A stretch of 64,000 nucleotides of DNA from Gliomastix tumulicola. Lineage: Eukaryota; Ascomycota; Sordariomycetes; Hypocreales; Bionectriaceae. Below, one piece after another: positions 55,301-64,000 of the stretch. The notes beneath the pieces were generated by a model. That model made no database searches. It was given only the letters and a program-made list of their open reading frames with translations, and had not been told where the DNA came from. How positions within the stretch are numbered: the first letter of the stretch is position 1; every line of letters begins with the position of its first letter. Location: positions 558,001-622,000 of the forward strand of contig BCHX01000008.1 in assembly GCA_001599755.1 (NCBI GenBank). The letters run 5' to 3'. Both the position numbers and the translations under genes were made by a program.

Positions 55301-57608
55301 TGAAGGCGCCCAGTCTCGAGGGCTTCTCGGTCGCTTTCGAGAAGAAGCCGCTCACCATTGCCGGCATCATCCGCCACGGCTCGGACCCGGGCCTCGAGTA
55401 CTACGCAGGAGGCCTCATCATCGGCTGGACGCCCTATCAGCTCGAAGCGGCGGGCTTCTACGGCAAGGCGACACCGCAGAATGGAAGCTCGTCTTTTGTG
55501 TCTGTCTTCGTCTTTGCCCGTCTCGACGGACCCCTCGTGACGCTGGAATTTGCTGAGATCTCGGGCGTGACGGGTGGCTTCGGCTACAACTCGAGCGTGC
55601 GGACGCCGACGGCCGACCAGATCACGCTGTTCCCGTTCATCAACCAGGACCAGCTCGGTTCAGCCAAGGACGCCATGGAGGCTCTGCAGAGACTGACGGA
55701 TCCCACACAGGCCGGTTGGTTCCAGCCCGTCCCGGACACGTACTGGGCAGCGGCGGGCATGAAGATCGACGCCTTCCAGATGATCGCGCTGGACGCCGTC
55801 GTCGTGGTGCAGTTCGGTAACTCGATCAAGCTGGGCATCTTCGGCGTGGCCCTGGTCGATATTCCCGACTCCCTGTCCGAGTTCAAGTTCGCCCACGTCG
55901 AGCTGGGCATTGCCATCGTCGTCGACTTCGACCTCGGCGTCATGAAGGTCGAGGCGCAGCTCTCGCCCCGGTCCTTCATCCTGCACCCGAGCTGCAAGCT
56001 CACCGGCGGCTTCGCCCTGTACTACTGGTTCGACGCGCCGCACGCGGACAAGGACAACGTCGGCAGCTTCGTCTTCTCCCTCGGCGGCTACCACCCGGCC
56101 TTCAAGGTGCCCCTGGGCTGGCCGGTCCCCGAGCGCCTCGGCATCGCGTGGTCCCTCGGCAGCAACCTCTCCATCAAGGGCGAGGCCTTCTTCGCCATCA
56201 CGCCCAAGGTCTGCATGGGCGGCGGGCGTCTGCGCGCGTCCTACAGCGCGGGTCCGATCGAGGCCTGGTTCGACGCCTATGCCAACTTCCTCATCCAGTA
56301 CCAGCCCTTCCACTTCACCGCCGAGATCCGCATCACCGTCGGCGTGAGCTTCAACCTCGACGTGGGCATCATCCACATCCACATCTCGCCTGAGATCGGC
56401 GCCGATCTCGAGCTCTGGGGGCCGCCCCTCGCCGGCAAGGTCTACGTCGACCTGTGGGTGCACAAGTTCACCATTTCCTTTGGCGACAGCGGCGGCACCA
56501 CCGACCCGCTCACGCTCGATCAGTTCTTCGACCTGGTCCTGCAGGCCAGCAGCAAGCAGGGAGGAGGAGGAGGAGGAGGTGGGGGTGCCAGCGTGTCTGA
56601 AGTCAAGGAGGAGATTGAGCTGCTCACGGAGGCTGCTGAGACTGGCAGCTTCAAACGCAAGGCTGACAACGCGGGCCACACGTTCCTGGCGCAGTCTGGC
56701 TTGATGAACGACAGCTCTGACCCGAATCGCAAGCAGAATGACAAGTGGATCGTCCGCGGCGGCACCTTTTCGTTTGTGCTGGGCTGCAAGATGGTGATTG
56801 ACGACGCGAAGCTCATCGACGACAAGACTAAGGACCAGCTCAACTCTGTCACGTCGGGAGCCGGGCAGATCTTTGCCAAGCCGATGAAGATAACTAAGAA
56901 TCTCAACTCTCATCTGACAGTTGGCATCACCCAGGTGCAGGACACGCAGATCTGGGGCATGTCCCAGGATTACAAGACTGTGCCTACCGGGCTCTGGCAG
57001 GAATGTAAGATGCGCACCCCATCCACCCTGTTTTGTTGAAACATGATCATCCATTTGACTGACAGCACCTGTTCTCTATAGACAACTCGTCGCAGGACCC
57101 TGGCAGAGGAAATAACAACATCGACGCGCTTCTTGATGACAAGGACGGCGGCATGCATCTCATGACAGGCGTCCTCTTCACTGCCCCGCCACCCAAGATG
57201 TCCGAGGACAAGCTCAAGGTCTTTGACATTATCGACTCGATGCTCATGACCATCAAGGCCAAACGAGGGTTCCCCCTTCCGGAGAAATGCCACGATGATT
57301 GGAATCCCCTGCCGCCTACGGATGAGGAAGGTGACGACCCGTGGACCGTTGTCCAGAAGAAGTGGAAGACGCCGACGTGGAACACTGACGAGGAGGCCAG
57401 CGGCGCCATCAAGGAGGGGGTAGAGGAGGAGGAGGAGGAGAAAGAAGAGGAGGCAAAGCCAGATGTGCAGAAGTCCTTTGTCCAGAGCTGGGTGGACGTC
57501 TTCAATTGGGACAAGGCACTGAATCTTCCCAGCATCGCTAAGATGCCGAAGCTGTTTGAGCAGCGCTTTGGTGAGATCTACGTAGCGGCTCCGATGATGA
57601 CACGGTAG
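52393..57608 (+). CDS. Giant uncharacterised protein C, DUF6603-like (1692 aa)
   Basis: Exons are 52393-53599, 53660-57004 and 57082-57608, with two phase-1 introns (60 and 77 bp) that each fall inside a Tyr codon (WNY, QEY). There is no signal peptide or TM segment. The protein is dominated by repetitive amphipathic beta-strands. The segment at about 1000-1360, with FAEISGVTGGFGYNSSVRTP, RLGIAWSLGSNLSIKGEAFFAITP and VDLWVHKFTISFG, resembles DUF6603, a large uncharacterised domain (assignment from memory). Long alternating-hydrophobic strands suggest an extended beta-solenoid or barrel-like fold. A Gly run (about residue 1370) precedes a C-terminal region with an acidic Glu/Lys tract (about 1625-1640). 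It is divergent from B and the last gene of the four-gene cluster. Confidence 0.82.
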
Positions 57609-58689
57609 GGTGGGTCAGTAGATAGACACGCGGTCGGATAAATACTTGAGCTATAGGACCATACAATGTGGGTGTGTATATGGCTCAAGTTTTTATTCGA
57701 CCGCTTGGGCGGGTTAGTAGGTAGTTGACCAGTTTAATAAGATGGTTCTTAACACGGGCAATCTCCTTACCAATTCGCGCCTCCTCGAACAGTAGAAAGT
57801 GCAACTGGAAAAGGCAAAGTGCACTTTACAACAAGTCACCGAAGCCACGTCAGCGCTGCCTTGTATTCCGAAGCTATCAGCTGCCGTGCGACCCATATGC
57901 GGGCGCCTCTTGGGCGTCGTGTCATCATGCGGCTGGATCCGGCGCCAATGATATACTAGGCCGACCCTCCATTATAATCCTTTCCAAAATCTGGATCACT
58001 CACCCAGATTTTGACACACCAACAATGTGCAATGAAGAATAAGCCCAAATTTCAACTTTGCCCCGGTACCGACCAGGTCTCTTCGGCCGCTGCATCGAGG
58101 ATTGCCCATGACCTCAACGCCAACACCACACATAGTTTGTTTCTAAGGCTTGAGTACGGGATGTCTCCGGTCTGGGAGAAAGGTTGAGCCCTTTCACCAA
58201 GAACACACGGGAGATGAACCACGTTCCGAGTGAAGAATGGGTCGAACTACTCGCTGGACAGGCTTGTCTGAGGCCGATATAGTCCCAGGAAACGTTTGGC
58301 TGATTTGGCTTGCCCCTTCTGGTGACATAAGACGCAGTAATTGTTGTTGGCAGGGGATATTGGGGCCACACGACATGCATAACGCTGAGCTAGCGTTATT
58401 CTATGGTGCTTGCTTTAGTGCCAGGATTGTAGGAGCGAATCCTTGTATAGGGTAAAAGCGATTGGTTGAGTGAGGTGCGAGAACCTGCCCTTCAATGCTT
58501 TCTACTTTCTGCTATACCACTTACGCCCACGAGACGTTGAGATCCTTCGGCTGTGTTGGGCTTTGTCACAATATCCTCGACGATACTGGTGATTCGAGCG
58601 CTTATCCGCGGAGGCATCTAAACTGAGTGAGGCCATGCCAGGATCCGGGTAAATGCGCACGATTCCTAGGTCGCTCAGCTCACCCCTGT

Positions 58690-58713
58690 TCCCCCGCCGT
58701 AGTTTGCGGGGGA
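58690..58713. promoter_or_regulatory. CreA-type palindrome upstream of GH27 gene
   Basis: A perfect 8-bp inverted repeat, TCCCCCGC-(8 nt)-GCGGGGGA, contains GCGGGG on both strands, matching the CreA/Cre1 consensus SYGGRG. It lies about 470 bp before the alpha-galactosidase ATG. Paired sites are the usual functional arrangement for carbon repression. Confidence 0.5.
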
Positions 58714-58952
58714 GTTTGGAGCCGGCCCCCTGTACTCCGCGTCGGTTCTTACAGGAATGAAGGCTTGAAATACACAAAGTGCCACTGGTCAAAGAGGTAC
58801 ACGAGGAGCCCATGGTAGGCTAGATCATAAAACAAGCTCAAGAGGCTATAGTCGATCCAATGACGTTTAAAGAAGGGTTCCATTCGGAGAGGACCCGGAG
58901 CTTACGTTGCAGATACAGGGCAATCTTTGCCGCAGTCGGAGGATTAAATAGG

Positions 58953-58958
58953 TTAGCC
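58953..58958 (-). promoter_or_regulatory. GGCTAA (XlnR/Xyr1-type) motif
   Basis: TTAGCC on the plus strand is GGCTAA on the minus strand, the XlnR/Xyr1 binding core, about 220 bp upstream of the GH27 start. A 6-mer may occur by chance. Confidence 0.3.
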
Positions 58959-59091
58959 ACGGAGGTGGCTGATCCAGGCCAATCACAGATTCAGCTCCTG
59001 ATCCAATCCATCTCAACATCTCGAAGATGTGCAGATTTAGGCTCATTTCATGACTGACACACTCGTTGGCGGTGCAAAGGGATCACGAGTG

Positions 59092-59099
59092 TATAAATA
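59092..59099 (+). promoter_or_regulatory. TATA box of GH27 gene
   Basis: TATAAATA lies 81 bp before the first exon of the GH27 gene. Confidence 0.6.
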
Positions 59100-59179
59100 G
59101 TCGCCATATACCATCATGGCAAGATCCGGAGAAGTCCTGACCGGGTTCATCAAATCCAAAGCAGTTTTTCACGCCCAAG

Positions 59180-60589
59180 ATGCATCGTATCAGCTTGCTG
59201 GCTGTGACGCCCCTCGCCACCCTGGCGCGAGCAGCCGCGTTGCAGAGTCGTGTACCCGACACCAATGTTGGACTGACTCCTGCCATGGGCTGGAGCAGTT
59301 GGGTAGCTTCTCCCTTCCTCTACCATTTCCCCACCTTGTCATTTGCTGATTGAATGATCAGAATGTCGCACAGTGTGATGCTGCGTCTGAGGCATATGCC
59401 ATTAGTACCGCCAACAAGTTTATCGAACTGGGACTCAAGGATCTTGGGTACGAGTACGTCAATATCGACGACTGCTGGACAACCAAGCAGAGAGACGGAA
59501 ACGGCAACCTCGTCCCCGATCCCAACAAATGGCCAAGAGGCATCCGCCCCGTCGTGGATGATATACACGCATTGGGCTTGAAATTCGGTCTCTACGGCTG
59601 CGCAGGTACCCTTACCTGTGGCAGCTATCCTGGCTCGGAGGGCCACGAGTACCAGGATGCACAACTGCTCGCGTCCTGGGATGTCGACTTCTGGAAGCAC
59701 GACAACTGCTTCACGGAGTGCCCCGTTACTCCGACCCCGCAGACATGCTGGAATTATCCCGTCAATACCGAGCCGTGGTATGCCAAGATGGGCGATGCGA
59801 TCCAGAGCGTCAAGGGACAGAAGGAGATCATGTTCAACCTCTGCCAATGGGGCAGGAACGATGTGTGGACGTGGGGTGACAAGTATGGACACTCGTGGCG
59901 CATTGAGAACGACAACTGGGGTGATTGGGCGTCGGTGGTGAGGATCGGCGCGAGGGCGGGTGAGATCGCCCAGTACTCTGGCCCAGGAGGGTTCAACGAC
60001 CTTGATATGTTGGTGAGTAGAGGACGTCGGGTCCTATTGCATTCTCAACACTTGCTAACCTTCTCCGCAGTTTGTCGGCAACAATAAGCTCACGCACAAC
60101 CAAGAGCGGCTTCACTTTGGTCTTTGGGCCATCGCCAAGTCTCCCCTGATTATTGGTGCCGACCTCACCAAGATTCCGACATCCTCCCTGGATATCCTTC
60201 GCAACAAGGTACGCGTACCAGAATTGTATTTACTCGGTGAAGAGATGTCATTGTTTCTGACAACTTTTTTGTAGGCCCTGATCGCCATCAATCAAGACCC
60301 TCTCGGCGCCGCTGCAGCGCCTTTTAGACCTGCCAACGGCCCCGAGCCCGGGTCTGGAAAGATCTATCCTTACTGGGCTGGTCCTCTCAGCAGCGGCGTG
60401 GTGGTGGCCTTCGCTGGAGCTAGTGGAGGTGGTAGCTTCTCCGTAAACTTCTCTGAGGTACCGGGCCTCAGCGGAGGTGAGTACTGCTGGACGGAAGCAT
60501 ACTCTGGTCAAGAGGGCCGCGGTGACTCGCTCGGTTTCACAGTTGAACAGGACGATATTGCTGTCTTTACTGTCACTAGTTGTGCGTAG
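59180..60589 (+). CDS. Alpha-galactosidase, GH27 (408 aa)
   Basis: This secreted enzyme releases terminal alpha-1,6-galactose from galactomannan and raffinose-type sugars. Exons are 59180-59302, 59362-60012, 60071-60208 and 60275-60589 (introns of 58-66 bp). The signal peptide covers about residues 1-19. The (beta/alpha)8 catalytic domain shows GLTPAMGWSSWN, YVNIDDCW, the nucleophile D155 in WKHDNC and the acid/base D254 in GGFNDLDML. A C-terminal beta-sandwich follows (SGVVVAFAGASGGG). All active-site residues are present and the length is normal. The promoter carries a CreA palindrome and TATA box. It neighbours the GH43 enzyme and would act with it on plant cell-wall side chains. Confidence 0.92.
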
Positions 60590-61123
60590 CTATTAGCAGG
60601 TTATCAGAAGTACCGTATTGATCGTACCACTGTGGAAACTCCGAGTCGGCGTGGTATGATCCTAAATCATCAAACTAATACTGGACTCACACTAAAGGCC
60701 TATTCAGAGGGAAGCCAAAACGGGCAACGAGAGATTATGGTCATTGACGCTTGATTCTTTCGTTTTCATGAATGAAATGGCGAGTTAACAACGATGTCCG
60801 GACGCCAGACTGGGTGCCAGGCTCCGCGTTTAGACGGATCCGGTTTCTCACCTTCTCCCCTCACGCCTGAGCGTATCCTGCGCCGGTAAACTGATTAGCG
60901 CGCTTATTCTCCATCTGCCATAGCGTTTGATGCACTATATTCCGCTTTGCCAAGCATCCTTTGTAGTGGATCATCAAGCCGAGAGGGAGATCCCATTGAT
61001 GCGCCTACAGTGAGTCTCTTCACGCCGCATAAGTCCAGACCTGGCAGCCAAGAGATGCCTGCCTGCCGAAATGGCCGGTTAAATTGCATTGGACGCTTAG
61101 TTCTATCCCCGACTCGGTCACGC

Positions 61124-61129
61124 TTAGCC
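61124..61129 (-). promoter_or_regulatory. GGCTAA (XlnR/Xyr1-type) motif
   Basis: TTAGCC on the plus strand, about 185 bp upstream of the GH43 start codon. Confidence 0.35.
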
Positions 61130-61200
61130 TGTTATCCTGGACTCGGTCATGGGACATGGTCCGAACGGCCTCAAGGGGTCTTCTTCCCAAATTATGTTCC

Positions 61201-61206
61201 TTAGCC
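61201..61206 (-). promoter_or_regulatory. GGCTAA (XlnR/Xyr1-type) motif
   Basis: This is a second TTAGCC, about 105 bp upstream of the GH43 start codon and just before the TATA-like element. Two copies within 80 bp make a chance match less likely. Confidence 0.4.
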
Positions 61207-61311
61207 GGGTATCCCAGAGGTGATAAATATATCCCAGGCAAGCGCACTGCAGAGAAGAGAAATGATCAGCACGCAGCATCTCCTGATCTCGAATCTGGTC
61301 TCTCCTACATC

Positions 61312-62655
61312 ATGTTACTCCTGGCAGCCACCGCGATCCTGGGAGCCCTGGCGGGCATCGTCAGGGCCGACAATCCCATCGTGCAGAACATTTACACGGC
61401 AGACCCGGCGCCTGTGATCTACAATGACCGCGTCTACCTATTCACCGGCCACGACGAGGATGGCGCGTCCTATTTCGACATGCGGAACTGGCATCTCTTC
61501 TCCACGAACGATATGGCCAACTGGCTGCATCACGGCGAGGTCATGAACCTTGCTGTGTTTTCCTGGGCCGACCTGAATGCTTGGGCTGGCCAGGTTGTCC
61601 AGCGGAACAACAAATTCTATTTCTACGTTCCTATTCGTCGCCGCGGTGGTGGCATGGCTATCGGTGTTGCCGTCAGCGACTCCATTACGGGTCCCTATAG
61701 AGATGCTCTCGGCAAGCCGCTGGTTGAGAACGCCGAGATCGACCCTACTGTCTTCATCGATGACAATGGCCAGGCCTATCTATACTGGGGTAACCCGAAC
61801 CTCTGGTATATCAAGCTGAACCAGGACATGATCTCCTATAGCGGCGGCCTCAACAAGGTTGAGCTTACGCCTGCGGGCTTCGGCCCTCGGCCGAGTCCCA
61901 CGGCGACGCGCCCGAGCGCGTACGAGGAGGGACCCTGGCTGTTCAAGCGTAACGGCCTCTACTACATGCTCTACGCGGCCAACTGCTGCTCGGAAGATCT
62001 GCGATACTCAACGGGGCCCTCGGCTACGGGGCCCTGGACCTACAGGGGCCTGCTCATGGCCAAGGAGGGCCGCAGCTTTACCAACCACCCTGGCTATGTC
62101 GAGTACAAGGGCCAGCCGTACTTCTTCTACCACAACGGCGCCCTCGACGGGGGCAGCGGATATGCACGGTCCGTCGCCGTCGAGAGCTTCCGGTTCAACT
62201 CGGACGGCACGATCCCTCAAATGAGCATGAGCACACAGGGTCCCGCCCAGGTCGGCACGTTGAACCCTTACACCCGTGTCGAGGCCGAGACCATCGCCTG
62301 GTCGCGAGGCATCGAGACGGAGACGTGCTCCGAGGGCGGCCTCAATGTCGGCTTTATCAACAATGGCGACTTCATCAAGGTCAAGGGCGTCAACTTCGGC
62401 AGCAGCGGCGCGCGGTCCTTCAGCGCCCGCGTGGCCTCGGCGACTACAGGCGGCAACATCGAGCTGCGCGTCGGAGGCGAATCTGGCACTGTGATCGGCA
62501 CGTGCCGCGTCCAGAACACAGGAGGCTGGCAGAGCTGGGTGACAATTGGCTGCTCCGTCAGCGGCGCTACGGGTGTTCAGGACTTGTACTTGCGTTTCAC
62601 TGGGTCTGGCAGTGACTATCTGTTCAACTTTAACTGGTGGCAGTTTTCTCAGTGA
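61312..62655 (+). CDS. GH43 arabinofuranosidase/xylosidase-like enzyme with CBM6 (447 aa)
   Basis: This intronless gene encodes a secreted hemicellulase. The signal peptide is about residues 1-19 (MLLLAATAILGALAGIVRA). A five-bladed propeller GH43 domain carries the catalytic base D31 in TADPAP, the pKa-modulating D144 in EIDPTVF and the acid E206 in YEEGPWLF. The C-terminal module (about 320-447) is a CBM6 with YTRVEAETIAW, GDFIKVKGVNFG and YLFNFNWWQF. The open frame extends upstream, but the ATG at 61312 gives the signal peptide and is preferred. GH43-CBM6 proteins act on arabinoxylan or arabinan; the exact specificity is not predictable. Two XlnR-type motifs lie in the promoter. Confidence 0.9.
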   Translation: MLLLAATAILGALAGIVRADNPIVQNIYTADPAPVIYNDRVYLFTGHDEDGASYFDMRNWHLFSTNDMANWLHHGEVMNLAVFSWADLNAWAGQVVQRNNKFYFYVPIRRRGGGMAIGVAVSDSITGPYRDALGKPLVENAEIDPTVFIDDNGQAYLYWGNPNLWYIKLNQDMISYSGGLNKVELTPAGFGPRPSPTATRPSAYEEGPWLFKRNGLYYMLYAANCCSEDLRYSTGPSATGPWTYRGLLMAKEGRSFTNHPGYVEYKGQPYFFYHNGALDGGSGYARSVAVESFRFNSDGTIPQMSMSTQGPAQVGTLNPYTRVEAETIAWSRGIETETCSEGGLNVGFINNGDFIKVKGVNFGSSGARSFSARVASATTGGNIELRVGGESGTVIGTCRVQNTGGWQSWVTIGCSVSGATGVQDLYLRFTGSGSDYLFNFNWWQFSQ

Positions 62656-63041
62656 GGGCGATTTGTTACGTACTGAGCTGGGGCGGTCTCGAGCTTACGG
62701 ATAAAGGGGTATGTTGTAGTTGAATACACTACATGGCTGTCGCTTGCTTGCTTGTCTAGCAGAGATTCGCAGGCATACCCTGCCCCTTTTGAACATCAAC
62801 CGCCTCCAATAGGTGACTAAGCAGGATTCTGACCTGGGGTAAGATGGATATAGTAATCTTCTCCAAAACACGCAGGTGAATTTCATGCCCCAGGATTTCT
62901 GATGGATGCCTCGGACCAAAAGTGGGCCGTGCTAATGCATGGCATGTGAAAGCGGCATTCTCCAACTCCTCCACCTCTTTCGTCTTGCTACGACGTAATC
63001 TCATACACCGATCCCCTATTCATCAGTAAGAGTAGCATCCA
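62656..63041. other. Intergenic
   Basis: This lies between the GH43 and mannosyltransferase genes. Nothing recognisable. Confidence 0.55.
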
Positions 63042-64000
63042 ATGGCTCTCAGACGCTCTTCTCGGGCCGTGTTGACCTCAGCCGCCGTGCTCTCGTTGCT
63101 GCTACTGATCTGGTATCGCCATGTCATAGCAGTCACTGATACGGATGGCTTTCCCCGCACTGACAGGCCCTCAAATGAGCACACGCCCCCGAAGGAGGAT
63201 CATGTCGATGTCGATGTCAATGAGAGTCATGTCCAGCCCACCTTCGAGGATGCTCACACGATTGCTTCCGCCGACGAGTTCAGGGACAAGCACTTCCAGC
63301 AGATCCTCAGCCTTCCGGGCATGACAGTCGCCGAGGCTAAGCGCAGCTGCACCTGGACGTCGACGGACAAGGTGAACTTCATGTTTGAGCAAGACGTCGA
63401 TTGGAATCAACAGGAGCGGTCCGACGAGGAGATCAACTTCCGCCGACAGCAGTGGCATGACTTCATCAAGAATGGCCTCATTCCCTACAAGGATGTCGAG
63501 CCTCGCTTTTCCGGCCGAGGCATCGTCCTCCTCGCGGGCAACGGCGACACCTTTTCACGTACCAAAGTCGTCCTTCGTGCCCTCAGACGATTGAACTCGC
63601 CACTGCCCGTGGAGATCCATTACTACGGCGATGAGCTGGACGACGAGAAGAAGGACCAGCTGACGAGCATATACCCCAACACTGTATTCAACGATCTAGC
63701 AGGCGACCACAACCTTATGCCGTCGACGTTCGACGTCTTCCTCATCAACTACCAGTTCAAAACGGCCGCTATCATCAACTCGCGCTGGGCCGAGGTGTTC
63801 CTTCTCGACAGCGACAATATCCCCGTCATCGACCCGGCTGAGCTGTGGAATTCGGATACATATCGCGAGTTCGGAACGATCTTCTGGCCTGATATTGCAC
63901 GCACACGTCCCACCAACCCGGCGTGGGCGATTACAAGCACCGCCTGCAAGATGGACGAGTTCGAGCTTGAGAGCGGGCAGCTACTGGTCGATAAGGCGCG
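63042..64000 (+). CDS. Alpha-1,3-mannosyltransferase, MNN1/GT71 family, 3'-partial
   Basis: This is a type II Golgi membrane glycosyltransferase that extends mannan or O-glycans with alpha-1,3-mannose. The reading frame is open from the ATG at 63042 to the window edge (319 codons visible, no intron seen). The short basic N-terminus (MALRRSSRA) precedes one TM anchor (VLTSAAVLSLLLLIWY), an Asp/Glu/His-rich stem, and the catalytic domain beginning near FSGRGIVLLAGNGDTF. The metal-binding DxD is D256-S-D258 in LLDSDN, followed by FWPDIARTRPTNPAWAI. These features are typical of the MNN1-like GT71 family. The 3' end lies outside the window. Confidence 0.85.
   Translation, partial: MALRRSSRAVLTSAAVLSLLLLIWYRHVIAVTDTDGFPRTDRPSNEHTPPKEDHVDVDVNESHVQPTFEDAHTIASADEFRDKHFQQILSLPGMTVAEAKRSCTWTSTDKVNFMFEQDVDWNQQERSDEEINFRRQQWHDFIKNGLIPYKDVEPRFSGRGIVLLAGNGDTFSRTKVVLRALRRLNSPLPVEIHYYGDELDDEKKDQLTSIYPNTVFNDLAGDHNLMPSTFDVFLINYQFKTAAIINSRWAEVFLLDSDNIPVIDPAELWNSDTYREFGTIFWPDIARTRPTNPAWAITSTACKMDEFELESGQLLVDKA

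Larger units (their letters stand above)
57609..59179. other. Intergenic, 1.57 kb; GH27 promoter
   Basis: This holds C's 3' flank and the alpha-galactosidase promoter. A perfect inverted repeat with CreA-like motifs lies at 58690-58713, a TTAGCC motif at 58953-58958 and a TATA box at 59092-59099. No gene is supported. Confidence 0.55.
60590..61311. other. Intergenic; GH43 promoter
   Basis: This contains two TTAGCC motifs (61124-61129, 61201-61206) and a TATA-like ATAAATATA at 61223-61231. The open frame upstream of the GH43 start has no coding character. Confidence 0.55.

Noticed and set aside
53656..55377. Minus-strand ORF of 573 codons opposite gene C
   Set aside because: Antisense shadow of exon 2 of C. 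It crosses the C exon 1/2 splice site and has no protein-like features.
55660..57054. Minus-strand ORF of 464 codons opposite gene C
   Set aside because: Antisense shadow with the same V/L/D/E/R bias, running into the C intron.
61084..61311. 76-codon N-terminal extension of the GH43 ORF
   Set aside because: There is no ATG at its start and it contains promoter motifs. The signal peptide begins at the ATG at 61312.
1..64000. CRISPR arrays, rRNA genes, transposases or long terminal repeats
   Set aside because: None was seen. The repeats present are short minisatellites or local duplications.

Overview
The window is a piece of a filamentous ascomycete (Pezizomycotina) nuclear genome. Most genes carry several short GT-AG introns of about 50-90 bp with CTRAY-type branch sites. 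The gene content is typically fungal: CFEM-GPI proteins, a Zn2Cys6 regulator, PTH11/rhodopsin-type membrane proteins, MFS and APC transporters, secreted CAZymes and an MNN1-type mannosyltransferase. A class-level placement (Sordariomycetes-like) is only a guess. No complete transposon, rRNA or CRISPR array was seen. All exon structures were worked out by hand from reading frame, splice signals and phase.

Layout. 1-5 kb: the 3' part of a siderophore-type MFS transporter and two CFEM-GPI surface proteins, which together suggest iron or heme handling. 5.5 kb: an intron-containing tRNA-Cys. 6-12 kb: a small secreted protein, a zinc-less MDR reductase, a dienelactone hydrolase and an AflR-like Zn2Cys6 regulator. 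12.8-25 kb: a rhamnogalacturonan lyase, an APC permease, a rhodopsin-like 7-TM protein, a DHA1 MFS transporter and a secreted six-hairpin glycosidase-like protein with an unusual GC-AG first intron. 25-32 kb: a single-TM protein, a truncated relic, a PD-(D/E)XK nuclease-like protein with an FG-repeat tail, and hypothetical genes. 33-40 kb: a phytanoyl-CoA dioxygenase family protein, an Hv1 proton channel, a small gene with an unresolved start, and a protein carrying NCAE and PCxxC motifs of the zinc deaminase fold.

40.2-57.6 kb is the most unusual part. It holds three giant proteins of 1229, 1464 and 1692 aa with 0, 1 and 2 introns, and a fucose-lectin-like beta-propeller of 293 aa. They are arranged A(-) lectin(+) B(-) C(+), giving two divergent promoter regions. 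None has a signal peptide or membrane segment. From memory (unverified), A and B resemble large uncharacterised bacterial proteins and C resembles DUF6603 proteins. The cluster is my best candidate for an undescribed multi-protein system, possibly of bacterial origin.

57.6-64 kb: a GH27 alpha-galactosidase, a GH43-CBM6 enzyme and the 5' part of a GT71 mannosyltransferase. With the PL4 lyase and the six-hairpin enzyme, the window carries a plant-polysaccharide-degrading repertoire. Carbon-control motifs are visible upstream of the GH27 and GH43 genes.
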